This document shows positions 31,829-42,700 of a stretch of DNA of 64,000 nucleotides, in pieces. The stretch is from Pseudomonas protegens (lineage in GTDB: Bacteria > Pseudomonadota > Gammaproteobacteria > Pseudomonadales > Pseudomonadaceae), in the NCBI RefSeq assembly GCF_003363755.1, contig NZ_CP031396.1, positions 930,001 through 994,000 on the forward strand, given 5' to 3'. The position numbers and the translations under genes were made by a program. Numbering within the stretch: the first letter of the stretch is position 1; each line of letters starts with the position of its first letter. The notes below the pieces were generated by a model, which did not search any database, was not told where the DNA came from, and saw only the letters and a program-made list of their open reading frames with translations.

Positions 31829-34351
31829 CTAGTGGCCCAAGGGCGCGCAACGCAGGTTCGCCAGCTTGAAGCCTTCCTGTTCCCGGGTCTGTTGCAGGTC
31901 CAGGGTGACGGCACATTGCTGACTGGCGGCGGTGCCCCAGACCAGGCGGAAGTCGCGACTCTCGCCCACCGCCAGCAACACCTGGCCCATCGGGCCCACG
32001 GCATTGACCTTATGCCCGGCGGCATCCAGCACCGCCGCGCCGAACGGCACCACCGCGCCCCCGGGCAGGGTCACGCTGGCCAGCACCTTCTCGGTGTGCC
32101 GGGCCTTGAAGCGCGCCAGCACCACCGCACCGCGCCGCGGGGTCACGGTGCTCACGCCGCTGTCGATGTCGGTGTTGGCGTCCAGCTTGCTGGTGTCCAG
32201 GCTGATGCGGTTGCGCCGGTACGGCTGCACATAGGGCACCAGGCTGTAGCCCTTGGCATCGGTAAAGGTGCCCGGCGCATTGTTGACCCCCACATTGGGG
32301 GTGTCCTTGACCTCCACCAGGGCCATGGTATCGCCCAGGCTCTGCCCCAGTTGCACACCACCGGGGTGGGCCAGTACCGAGCCGGAGATGCCGACGTTGG
32401 CAGTCTTGTAGGCGCTGCTGCTGCTCAGGCCGGCATTGAGGTTGGCCCAGGGCGCGCGATAGCCAACGGAGGCCGAGCCGGTGTTGGCCGAATGCTCGCT
32501 GCGCAGCATGTCCAGGTTGTAGTTGAGGTTGTGGTAGTCCCCCGCCAGGCCGCTCAGGCCCAGGCGCTGATCGTGGCTGCCGTCGGCATTGCGCTCCAGG
32601 CTGACGCTGGCGTTGTGCCGACCCAGCGGGAAGCTCAGGGTCAGGCCCAACTGCACGCCTTCGTTATCGCTGGCGCTCAGACTCTTGCTGGCGTACAGCG
32701 ACAGGTTGACCCGCTGCACCTGGCCACTGACCCCGAACTGCACCTGACGTTGCTGCCGGGACGAGTTCCAGTAATCCTGCTGTGACAGGTTCAGGTACAA
32801 CGACGTGCTGTCGGCAAAGGCCTGGGAAAGGTTGGCCTCCAGTCGACTGCGCCGGCTGACCCGCCGATAGCGGCCGTCCGCATCGTGATCGCTGTCCCAG
32901 GTGCTCTGGCTCACGGCCTCGCTGAAGTCCCGGTAGCCGGGGGTCGAATAGCGATAGCCGGCAAAGCGCAGGTTGGTGCCGGTGGCGAACGCCTTGCCGT
33001 AGCGCAGGCCATAACTCTGTCCACTGAGCGACCCCAGCGGGGTGTCGGTCATGGCCTGGGTCACGTCCAGGGACAAAGCGCCGAAGGTGCCCAGGCCCTT
33101 GCCCACACCGACTTGATAGGCGCGATAGCCCTCCCCCAGCAACCCGCCCAGGGACAGGGTGTAGTCCCGCGGCATGCCATAGGCCAGGGATGCCTGGGTG
33201 AAGGTCGGTTGCTCTACCTGCGAGCTCGGCTCATGGTACTGGCCGGCGCTGAGGCTGTAGCGCCAGGTGCCGTCGCGCAGCAGGTTGCCCAAGGTCGCGT
33301 AAGGCTGGATGAAACGCCGCTCGCTGCCATCGGCCTCGGTGATGATCACCTCCAGGTCACCACTGCCGGACGCGGCGTTGAGGTCGCGGATCTCGAAAGG
33401 CCCCGGGGAGACGAAGGTGCTGTACAGCGAATAGCCGTGCTGACGCACCTCGACCCGGGCCTGGCTCTGGGCCACGCCATGGATCACCGGCGCATAGCCC
33501 TGCAGCGAGTCGGGCAGCATCTGCGTGTCGCTGGCCAGTTGCACGCCACGAAACGGCACACTCTGGAAGGTGTCCCCCGGGGTCACGCTTTCACCCAGGG
33601 TCAGGCTGCCCAGGGTCCCCGGCAGGTCGCGTTGCACATAGCTGGCGGCGCGCTCCCAGGTGCCATCCTTGCGATAGGACGAACTGGAGCGCAGGCGCCA
33701 GTCGCCGAGGTTGAGACCGCCATTGAGGTAGAGGTAATAGTTGGCCGCGTTGCGCTGCGGGTTCCTGCTCTGGGATCCGGAGAACTGATAGTTGAGAAAG
33801 CCGGCATTGACCCCGCTGTCCCACTCTTCGGACGCCACATAGCCCCGAGCATCGCGGTTCATGGCTATCTGCGGCACGCTGATGTCCAGCCGGAGCTGGC
33901 GGCTGTCGAAATTCACGCTCGCGCCTTGCACCAGCCCGGGCAAGTCCAGGCATTGCTCATCGATGCCGGGGGCCTGCAAGGGAGGCAGCTTGACTCCCAT
34001 TTCCGTCAGTAGTGCCTGCGGCAGGCAGGCCTTGAGGCCCTTGTCGCCGGGGACAAAGCTGAGGTCGCGCTGGGCAAAATAATCACGGTTGAGACTGATC
34101 TCCACCAGGTAGCGGCCCGGACCCACGTCCTGCTCATGGAGCATGGCTTCGAGATCGCTTTTCAGCGCACCGCTGCCACCAAAATCCGCCACGAATCCGC
34201 TATCGAACTCTGCGGCGACACCTGCGCTGTTCTTGAGGGCGGCCAACAATAGCGATCCGGCCAAACAACCGACCCAGTTTTTCAAACACACACACATCCC
34301 GAACTTGACCCTCTGCATGACTGCGCTGGTTTCATTCCGTAGGCACGTCAT
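31829..34351 (-). CDS. Outer-membrane fimbrial usher (FimD/PapC family)
   Basis: An 840-residue usher that exports and assembles pilin subunits. The N-terminal domain (about 35-165: AEFDSGFVADFGG..., LPGLVQGASVNFDSRQLRLDISVPQ) precedes the 24-strand barrel with a plug (about 250-330). The C-terminal domains end with GQVLLAVGESRDFRLVWG and the terminal cysteines. The ATG at 34351 follows the chaperone stop by 4 bp; an internal ATG at 34318 gives a more ordinary signal peptide (MQRVKFGMCVCLKNWVGCLA) and could be the true start. It is the third gene of the pilin-chaperone-usher operon. Confidence 0.92.
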   Translation of the reverse strand: MTCLRNETSAVMQRVKFGMCVCLKNWVGCLAGSLLLAALKNSAGVAAEFDSGFVADFGGSGALKSDLEAMLHEQDVGPGRYLVEISLNRDYFAQRDLSFVPGDKGLKACLPQALLTEMGVKLPPLQAPGIDEQCLDLPGLVQGASVNFDSRQLRLDISVPQIAMNRDARGYVASEEWDSGVNAGFLNYQFSGSQSRNPQRNAANYYLYLNGGLNLGDWRLRSSSSYRKDGTWERAASYVQRDLPGTLGSLTLGESVTPGDTFQSVPFRGVQLASDTQMLPDSLQGYAPVIHGVAQSQARVEVRQHGYSLYSTFVSPGPFEIRDLNAASGSGDLEVIITEADGSERRFIQPYATLGNLLRDGTWRYSLSAGQYHEPSSQVEQPTFTQASLAYGMPRDYTLSLGGLLGEGYRAYQVGVGKGLGTFGALSLDVTQAMTDTPLGSLSGQSYGLRYGKAFATGTNLRFAGYRYSTPGYRDFSEAVSQSTWDSDHDADGRYRRVSRRSRLEANLSQAFADSTSLYLNLSQQDYWNSSRQQRQVQFGVSGQVQRVNLSLYASKSLSASDNEGVQLGLTLSFPLGRHNASVSLERNADGSHDQRLGLSGLAGDYHNLNYNLDMLRSEHSANTGSASVGYRAPWANLNAGLSSSSAYKTANVGISGSVLAHPGGVQLGQSLGDTMALVEVKDTPNVGVNNAPGTFTDAKGYSLVPYVQPYRRNRISLDTSKLDANTDIDSGVSTVTPRRGAVVLARFKARHTEKVLASVTLPGGAVVPFGAAVLDAAGHKVNAVGPMGQVLLAVGESRDFRLVWGTAASQQCAVTLDLQQTREQEGFKLANLRCAPLGH

Positions 34352-34355
34352 CGGC

Positions 34356-35087
34356 TCAGAACGTCGCACTGGACTTCAACGGATCGCTGTAACCCCCGTA
34401 GTCATTGATGATCGAGAATTCCACAGTGGCGCTGCCGGACTTGAGCCGGCGTTTGAGAGGGAAGTCCTGGGTGGACTTGGGGGCCACCATGTCGACGTCC
34501 TGCAGCTCGATCGGGGTGTCGCCATCCATCACCCGGATAGCGATGAAAGTGATGTGATAGGCACTCGGGTTGGTCACCTGCAACACCGTTCCCGACGGTT
34601 GCGCCAGGAGTTTCCAGGTCAACTGGCCGGGCGCGTCCTGAGCGCTGCCCGGCAAGTGGCCGGGCCGATAGAACAGCTTGACCCGGGTGCGCACCGCCAC
34701 TTTCAGGGTGTTCTCCTGCTTTTGCTCCAGCAGCGGAATTTCCTGGGCATTGAAATAGAACACCGACTCCCGATCCTCCGGCAGTTGCCCGGGCGTCTTG
34801 ATGATCCGTACCACCTGCTCCTCGCCCGCGCGCACCTTGAACAGCGCCGGCATGGCGATGAACGGGCTGAGCGAGCCCTTGCTGTCCGCGGCGTCATTGA
34901 CCCAGGTCTGCACCGCGTAATCGCTGCTGGTGAGGTTGGAGACGATGGTCGAGGCACTGCGTTCATCGGCGTTGAGGATGATCCGCGTGCCATTGAGCAT
35001 GATGCCGGCGCTGGCCTGGGAGACGGGCCAGAGCAGCGCCAGGGACGCACACAGCAGCGCGCCGCGAAAGCGAGGGAAAGTAGTCAT
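34356..35087 (-). CDS. Periplasmic fimbrial chaperone (PapD/FimC family)
   Basis: A 243-residue periplasmic chaperone with signal peptide (MTTFPRFRGALLCASLALLW...). Two Ig-like domains follow: GIMLNGTRIILNADERSAS at the mature start, QEIPLLEQ(K)...LKVAVRTRVKLFYRP at the G1 strand/linker region, and a C-terminal half with LLAQPSGTVLQVTNPSAYHI. The ATG at 35087 is preferred over 35120 because it opens the signal peptide. It lies between the pilin and usher genes and donates subunits to the usher. Confidence 0.9.
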   Translation of the reverse strand: MTTFPRFRGALLCASLALLWPVSQASAGIMLNGTRIILNADERSASTIVSNLTSSDYAVQTWVNDAADSKGSLSPFIAMPALFKVRAGEEQVVRIIKTPGQLPEDRESVFYFNAQEIPLLEQKQENTLKVAVRTRVKLFYRPGHLPGSAQDAPGQLTWKLLAQPSGTVLQVTNPSAYHITFIAIRVMDGDTPIELQDVDMVAPKSTQDFPLKRRLKSGSATVEFSIINDYGGYSDPLKSSATF

Positions 35088-35165
35088 ATCGATCAGAACC
35101 TGAGGCAGGGAACAGGGCATGCCGAGGCCCCCAAGTCACAGGCAGGAGCCCCGGCCGGAACGCGC

Positions 35166-35714
35166 TTACTTGTAGTCGACGCTGAAGGACGCCTTGGCGT
35201 TGGCGGTGCCCGGCGTGGCTTCACCGGTGGCGATGTAGTTGGCGGTGAAACGCATCGGTTGAGTCAGGTCCGCGTACTCGCTGGAGGCCCGGCCCAGTTG
35301 CACGTCCACGCCCTTGGCGTCGCGAATCTGCACCGCGACGTTCTTGGCCACCCCGGCGCCGCCTGCGCCCTCCAGGGCCAACCACTCACCGTTGGGGCCG
35401 GCGGCACCGTTCATGCTGAGAAAGCGCACGGTGGCGGTCTTGCCGGTCAGCACACAATCCTTGTCGTCCTTCGGCGCCGTCATGCTCAGGGCAAAGGAAC
35501 CGGCGCCAGCGGTATCGCCGGCCTTTTTCAGTGACAGGGCGGGCGCGTTGCCCAGGGAAACATTAACGCCGGCACCGCCGTTGAGGTCGCCGACACTCAC
35601 CGAACAGGTATTGGCAGTAATCGAGCCGGTGAAGTTGATTTCGCCGTCGGCCGCCATGGCCTGGGCAGCGACACAGCACACAGCGACAGACAGTGCGGAC
35701 TTGATGAATTTCAT
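35166..35714 (-). CDS. Major fimbrial subunit (type 1 pilin family)
   Basis: A 182-residue pilin: signal peptide (MKFIKSALSVAVCCVAAQAM), mature start ADGEINFTGSITANTC, disulfide cysteines C37 and C87, and a donor-strand-type C-terminus ending VDYK with the penultimate Tyr. Ala/Gly-rich as usual for pilins. The ATG at 35714 is chosen for the signal peptide; the longer frame to 35759 is rejected. It is the first gene of the operon, 78 bp before the chaperone start. Confidence 0.93.
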   Translation of the reverse strand: MKFIKSALSVAVCCVAAQAMAADGEINFTGSITANTCSVSVGDLNGGAGVNVSLGNAPALSLKKAGDTAGAGSFALSMTAPKDDKDCVLTGKTATVRFLSMNGAAGPNGEWLALEGAGGAGVAKNVAVQIRDAKGVDVQLGRASSEYADLTQPMRFTANYIATGEATPGTANAKASFSVDYK

Positions 35715-36159
35715 GGGTTTTATACCTATCTCGTGTTTGACGTTTGCCTTGCTCCTCAAGGCCTGGAAAGCCTACAAACGTTAACTTGTGAATGAGATAG
35801 GACGGCTCTCGGGCGTGACCGAGAAGATTCTTGATTGCAAACCGGAGGCCCATCAAGACGTTCGGCCTCGAGCCCCCCGAAAGCCTTGGCCCGAAGGGCC
35901 TGCAACAACTAAGAAGCCCGCACCAGTGGCTTTTTTCGGGGCCGAGCCTGTGCTCTTCATACCTGCGCCGCAGGGGCAATCGCGCTGATATTTCCGTGCA
36001 ACCACTGCCCCCGACGCCAGCTGTTGCTGGCGATGCCAAATCAGGTTGAGACGCTGGACCTTGGCCGAGCCCAGGACAATCTCCAGCGGCGATCCGAGTG
36101 CTGGATACTTCGTGGCGCGCCCCCCCGGCTGCCTGTAACGGCAACTGGGGGCACGTGAA
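35715..36159. promoter_or_regulatory. Pilin upstream region with operator variant and hairpins
   Basis: CGAGAAGATTCTTG at 35820-35833 matches 12 of 14 positions of the palindrome found upstream of both response regulators and lies 106 bp before the pilin ATG. A weak hairpin with a T-run (35913-35936) follows, plus a GGCCC-GAA-GGGCC hairpin near 35890. I see no credible gene here. Confidence 0.5.
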
Positions 36160-36375
36160 TCACTTGGCCACGGCGGGACCAGGACCCTGCTGCGGCAGGA
36201 ACAAACGCGCGGTCAGCCAGCAGGTCATGGCGGCGGCCAGGAAGATCCGCAACAGCGTCACTAGCGGCGCCAACACGGGCATCAGCAACAGCTACCCCTC
36301 CCCTGACTTCGCCGAGCAAGCGCGGATTGCTGATCAGATGAGCAAGCAGCAACACGAAGTTCAGCAGGTCGAGGA
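36160..36375. other. Ambiguous region next to the immunity gene
   Basis: Two overlapping candidates, neither convincing alone. On the minus strand, a 40-residue hydrophobic frame runs from ATG 36282 to 36160 (MPVLAPLVTLLRIFLAAAMT...), with GAGGGG upstream and strong G/C third-position bias. Another hydrophobic stretch (LDLLNFVLLLAHLISNPRLL) lies just before it in a different frame. On the plus strand, a hydrophilic C-terminal half (36228-36379, MAAARKIRNSVTSG...) is read in a 93-residue frame. This could be a frameshifted small membrane-protein gene or degraded toxin/immunity debris. Confidence 0.3.
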
Positions 36376-36744
36376 CTAACGGATGACATACAAGTCTTCC
36401 CGACGGATCCTTTCACTGGCTCTGTGGGCATAACCGGGATCGCTTTGCAGGATCGATGCAAAACGCTCGGCCAGTTGTTGCACATTGGCCTCCAGGCGAT
36501 CCGGCCTCAGGCTCTGCACATCCTCCAGTTCGCATGCCTCCATGATCAGATTACAGAGCTCGGGCGATAGCCCCTTGTCCTGCAAAATGCTTGCGGTACG
36601 CGGCGTGAACAGGATCCACTCGGCCTCCTCCAGGGAGATGGCCTCGGTGCGCAACGACGTCAACAAGCCAATCGCCAGCGTGCACACCAGCCGGGTGGCC
36701 TGTTCAGAGCCCAGAGCTTCAACCATCAACGATATTTCCTTCAC
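36376..36744 (-). CDS. Putative immunity protein (DUF3969-like)
   Basis: A 122-residue cytoplasmic helical protein with the block LVCTLAIGLLTSLRTEAISLEEAEWILFTPRT, which resembles DUF3969 proteins. The GTG start at 36744 overlaps the stop of the giant exoprotein gene (GTGA), with GGAG 9 nt upstream, so translation is coupled; an ATG at 36726 with AAGGA is an alternative. Position and coupling fit an immunity protein protecting the producer from the C-terminal toxin of the upstream gene. The role is inferred. Confidence 0.65.
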   Translation of the reverse strand: MKEISLMVEALGSEQATRLVCTLAIGLLTSLRTEAISLEEAEWILFTPRTASILQDKGLSPELCNLIMEACELEDVQSLRPDRLEANVQQLAERFASILQSDPGYAHRASERIRREDLYVIR

Positions 36745-39700
36745 CGGGTATTACTCCAACCGTTCTTGGTCTTCACGTTGAAGACCTTGCCACTTTCACT
36801 CTGGAAATAGTGCACCGAGACCCGTGCACCCGCGTTATCGAAACCATCCTTGTACACCTTGCTCCACTTGCCGGCCTCCACCTTGCGCAAGTCAGCCAGC
36901 GCCTCCACGTTCTTGACCGCATTGCGGGTGGTTCCTCCGGCGCGCTCCTTGAAGCCCACGGGGTACTCCGGCGCTTTGCGCAGCGAATCATAGACATGCT
37001 TGATGCCGCCGTTCTGGCCGGCCCCGCCGCCAACGATACCGCGCTTGATCCCATCCGCCAGCCCCTTGGCGCCACCGCCCGGGGTGAAGAGTTTTGACCT
37101 GGGGTCCGCGGCCTCGAGGATGTAGTCGGCAGCCACCACCCCCAGGGTTCCATACTTGTCCCGCTGAGCGTTGGCAATGTAGCGATTGAGCGCGACCTGA
37201 TTGTTGCCCATGACAAGATACAGATCGGTCAACTGAGCAAACAGGTCGGGCCGGTCCGATTTGCGCAGGTCGCTCATCCATTGCTGATTGGTCCCTTCCT
37301 CGGACCTGAGGCGCTCGAATACCGCCTGGCACAGTGTCGGGTTCTGCTGGCAAAGCTGCGGAAACTCCTTGTTCCGGGTCTCATCCAGATTGCGGTAGTA
37401 GTCGCGAATGCCGTCGCATTCGGTTTTCGTCGTACAGGCACTCAGCTTGCGGTCTTTCTCGAGTATTTCCTCGTGGAACAGATAGTTGTAGGCCGTGGCC
37501 ATCTGGGCAATCTGCGCCCCTTTGTCCAGGTCCTTGCCCACTGCCGCAGCTGCCACCAGGCCGGTCAATTGTGACAGCGCCAACTGCAGGTCCTTGTTGC
37601 CGTCGGCCACGCTCGCCAGTTGGTTGATCAGGGCCTCGTTCAAACCGGCTGCCGCGGCGCCGGTCTTGAAATCGCCGCCCGTGGCTTCCGCCAGCAGACC
37701 GCCCATCAGGGCGTGGGCGACGATCTTCTCGAGACCGCCATTGGGGAAGCGGACGTTGTCGCCGACCCAGTTGAACCCCGTCGCCATGGCCACGTTGCCC
37801 GCCTCGCCGAGCAAGGCCGCACCAAAGTTGTCGCCAAAGCTGCCGCCCCCGATCGCCGTGGAGATGCCGCTGGAGATCAGCGCCCGGCCCGTGGTGCGGG
37901 TCACGGTGTCGGCCGCCGTGCTCCAGCGGAAGATGTCCTTGGACGGGTTGGCATTCTGCAAGGTCGAGGCCGTGCTGCCCTCGGTGCCCGGGACTGCAGT
38001 ACCCGCTCCGGCGCTGTCCGCACCGCCGAACCAGTTGGCATCGGCGTACTCGAAGGCACCGGCGGTGAACCCGGCAATGGCGGCGTTTTTCAGGCTGTCG
38101 GCGCTGAAGGTTTCCTTGAGTGCCAAGCCCAGGTTGCCCTTGTTGCTGATGGTGCTGCTGACCCCGGTGGTGGCCAGGCTGCCGGCCACCGCCGCCTGGG
38201 GCGCTGCCAGGCCAAGGCCCGCCGGGCCCATGGCCAGGGACATCAGAATCGCGACTACCAGCTTGGCCCCCGCGCCGAGACCCGAGGAGTCGTATTTGAA
38301 GCTTTCGTGGATTTCCTTGACCTGGCGCCAGTCGATATCCCCTCGCGCCTGGGCGTCCTTCATCCACGCCAGGCCCGGATCGGCCTGAACCATGGCATCG
38401 ATGGTCTGGCTGACCGTCTGCTGGTCGACCTGGCGGATATCGATGCGCATGCCATCGGCCGCCTTGATCAGCAGATTGCCCTGGGCCACCAGGGTGCTCT
38501 GGCGCAGGGTTTCATCGGTGCGGCCCTTGCCCTTCATCGAGTACCAGGAGAGATCGCTCTTGCTCTTGGTATGGGTCTCGTCATGCAGGTCCTTGCCCCC
38601 CTCGAAGGTGATCGCGCCGCCACTGTCCAGGGTCAGGTCCTTGGCGCTTTCCAGCTTGGCCACCTGGTACTTCTGGTCGCCGCCGCTCTTGAGGGTCAGG
38701 TCGCCACCAGTGCTGATCTGGCTGCCAACGTGGGTGACCTGGGTCACCTCGTCGTGGCGCGCTTTCTTGCGCCCCCAACTGCCCTTCTTCTTCATGTCGT
38801 ACAGCGAGTAGTCGCTGTCCTGGGCGGCCAGCAGTTCCAGGTCGTCACCGGCCACCAGGTAGGCTTCGTTGCCGGCGCTGATGCGACTGGAGATCAGGCT
38901 CAGGTCCTTGCCCGCACTGAGGACCACATCGGCCCCGGCAGTGAGAGAAGTGCCGACCTGACGCTCATGATCTTCCTGGCGGGTGACCTTCTTGGTCTTG
39001 GAGTAGCTGTGCTGCTCATCCGCGGCCGAGGCCAGGGTCATGTCCCCAACGGCATCCATGGCGATGGTCCGCTTGGCCTCGATCTGGCTGGCGACTGCCG
39101 TCAGGTCGCGTCCGGCGCTGACTGCGATGTCACGCCCGGCACTGACGCTGGAACCATGCTGAGTGACGCTTTCGTTCAAGTAACGATCGCGGGTGATTTT
39201 GTCGTGCTCCCGGGCCGACGTCAGGTTGACGTCGCGCCCCGCCACCAAGGCGATGTCGGCACCACTGCTGAGCACCCCGCCGACGTTATTGATATCGCGG
39301 CCCGCCTGCACACTCAGGTTATTGCCGGCCTCGATCCGCGCCGCGTTGTTGGCGTAGTCCAGGCGCTGGGTGGTGCTCCCAGGGTTGCTCTGGAACGTGC
39401 TGATGCTGCGCTCGTTGATCACGTCCCCGCCCAGGGCGCGGACCGTCACATCGCGCCCGGCAATGATGCCGCCCGCGCGGTTGACCAGATTGTCCCCGGC
39501 CAGCAGGTTGAGGCGCTCGCCGGCCTCGATCAGGCCACCATTGACCAGGTTGTTGCCGGTGGTCGCACTCAGGTTCTCACTGGCACGCAAGGTCCCGGAG
39601 TTGACCAGGTCCTTACCGGCAATCAGGGTCACGTCCCGGCCCTGGACCAGGGCGCCGTTGGCCGCCAGGCGGTTGTTGGCGTTGGCCAGGTACAGCACCG

Positions 39701-42700
39701 GCACCAGCACCTTCTCGCCGTTCACCTCCTGCTCTTCGAGCCAGACGATGTCGTGGGTCAGGGCCGCCACTTGCTGGGAGGTCAGGGTCACGCCCACCGC
39801 GAGGTTGAGCGAATCCTTGCTGGCGATGGCGTTGTTCATCAGGTACTTGAACATGCCCTCGTCACTGTTCTGGCCATCGAGGAACCGCTGGCCGGTACGC
39901 GCCGTCACCGCCTGCTGGATCAGCCGCTGCTCATAGAAGCCGTCACCCAGGCGCTTGGCACTCTGGTCCGGGTCATACCCGAGGTTCGACAGCAGATAAT
40001 CGGAGCTCATGAACTGCTTGAGGTCGGTGAGCAGCGGGTTGGTTTCGATCAGGTATTTGTGGGGATTGCTGCGCACGCTGCTGTCCGGCAGGCCCTGGAC
40101 CCGGCTGACGCTCTGGTTGCCGGTGCCGCCCACGGGCAGCACGCCCAGCGGCGAGTCCGCCGCCGTCGCGCTGACCTGGACCGCTGCGGTGCGGCCATCG
40201 ACGCCGGTGGCCTGGTGATCCTGCAGATTCAGCTCACGGGCGCCCAGGGCCACCTGCGGCAGCGGTTGACTGCTCAGGTCCCGAGGGCGGATCGGCTCCG
40301 GCCCGGCCTGACGCGAGGTCAGTTCCAGGCTGGCGCCCCCCATGTTCCAGCTGTGCGCCGGGCCCGCAGGCTGCGCGGTGCCCCCCTGGCCACTCAAGCG
40401 AAACAGCCCGTTCTGCCCCGAAGGCAGGCTGAAGTTCGGCAGGCTCAGGGGATTGACCTGCTGCTGCGCCAGGTCCGGCGGCAGCTGGGAGTTGAGCACC
40501 ACCATCAGCGGCTTGCTCGCCGCCCCCACGCCGGTGTCCCGGGCGCGGTCGCCCACGGCAATGGCGCTCTTGATCACGCTGATGCTGCTGATGTCGTTGG
40601 CCGCCGTGAGCCGGGCCTTACCACCGGCCTGAATGATGGCCGGCGCGGAGGAAGAACTCAGGGTCGAGGTCTCTACCGGCCGGTCGATGCCATAGAAGAT
40701 CCCCGGGTTGAACTTGGCCACCAGGGCCGCGAAATCCTGCTGGTTGAAGGCACTGCCCTGGGGGTGCGCCCGATCATAGGCTTGCACGTCACGGGCCAGC
40801 TGGAAGAACAGCCCACGCTTGATCTTGACCCCGGCCCCCACTTCATAGCCGGAAGAACCGGACGCCACCAAGGAGGCCTGGTTGGTGATGGTGCCGCTGG
40901 TGATGGTCAGGTCATTGCCTGCCGACACGGTGCTGTAGCGGTTGAGGAAACTGCTGCTGTTGACCGTCAGGTTGCCTCCCGCATTCAGGGTCGACTGCGG
41001 CGAGTCGCTGCTCACCACCCCTTCCACTGTCCGGTAGATAAACACCGGCCCCCGGACCCAACTGGCGCCGCCGCCACAGTGCTGGGCGCAGCGGATGGTC
41101 ATGCGGCCATCGGTAATCTGCTGGCTGGCCTCGTATTTTTCACGATCGTTGACCAGATCCAGGGCAGCAATATTGATATCGCCACCGCTCTGGATGTTGC
41201 CGGAGATGTTCTTCAGGCTTTGGGCCGAGGTGCCGGCCGCCATGCCGGCCACGGTCAGGCCGCCCAGGCTGTAGAACTCGCCATAGCTGTTGGTCAGGGT
41301 GTTGACGTTGAGGCTGGCGTTCTGGCCGCTGAAGACAAATCCATGGTCGTTGACCAGGGTTGGGGTCGTCAGGCTCAGGTCCTGGGCGCCGCCCAGGGTG
41401 CCGGTGTTGAGCACACCGCCGGCATTCACCGTGAGTGTGGCGTTGGAAGTCAGGCGCCCGGCGTTGTTCAGTTGCCCGCCGATGTTGACCCGGGTATCAG
41501 CGCCGCCGGCGATGCTGCCGGCACTGCCCAGGTTCACCTGGGCAGCAGCGAAGGTCATGTCACCCAGGCTGGACACCCGGCCACTGCCGGAATAGGTGCC
41601 GCCGATCTGCAGGTCCAGGCTGCCATCGCTGGCCAGCAACCCGTCGTTGCTCCAGTTGTCGCCCCGGGCCTGCAAGTGCTGGCTGGCCAGCAGCTGGCCG
41701 CTGGCGGTCTGGGCGAATTGGTTGACGTTGAGGTTCAAGCGTCCGGCCTGGATCACGCTGCTGTTGGTCCAGCTGTCGGCAGTGAGGGTCAGGCCGCCAC
41801 GGGTGATCAGGCTGCCGCCAGCATTGATCACATTACCGGTGGCGATATCGAAGTTGCCTTCTCCCAGGTGCAGCAGGCTGCCGCCCTGATTGAGGAAGTC
41901 CGACGCCGCCAGGGTCAGGTCGGTGTTGGCGGTTTCCAGCAGGCCGTTGCGGTTGTCGAACTGGCCACCGATCTGCAGTTCGGTCTTGCCCCCGGTCGCC
42001 AGGGCCCGCAGCTTGCCGCCCTGGTTGTCGAGGCTGGCGCCTCGCAGGGCCAGGCTCTCGCGGCTTTCAATCAGGCCGCCACGGTTGTTCACTGGCCCCT
42101 TGAAGTCCAGGTCGATGTGCTGGCCGTTGATCTGCCCCACACTGTTGTTCAGCGAGTGGCCACTGGCCTTGACCCGCCCGCTGGCGTACAGCCCGCCGTT
42201 GCTGTTATCCACCCCCGCGCCACCGCTGTTGAGCAGCAGATCGCCGCCCTTGGCCGCCATGCGCCCGCCACCGTTATCGATCCCGGCCAGGGCCTGCAGG
42301 TCCAGGCTCCGGGCCTCGACCTGGCCGCCATGGTTGTTCAGTTGCCCCAAGACACGTGCCTCAAACAGCCCCTTGAGGCTCGACAGCACCCCGCCGCGGC
42401 TGTCCAGGTTGGCACCCTGGATACGCAGGTCGCCGTCTTCGGCGATCAGCTTGCCGCCCTGGTTGTCGATGGCCCCGGTCATGGCCAGGGTCTGGGCCTT
42501 GGCGCTCTGGATCGCTCCCTGGGCATTGTTCAGGCTGCCGGCATTGAGACTCAAACCGGCATCGCGGCTATAGATCAGGCCATCACCCTGGTTGCTCAAT
42601 TGGCCAGTGGTGGTGACTTGCAGCGCACCGTTGGCGGCCAGGGTGCCGCGGTTGCTGTTGTCCAGGCTGGCGCTGAACAGGGTCATCAGGTTCTGGCTGA

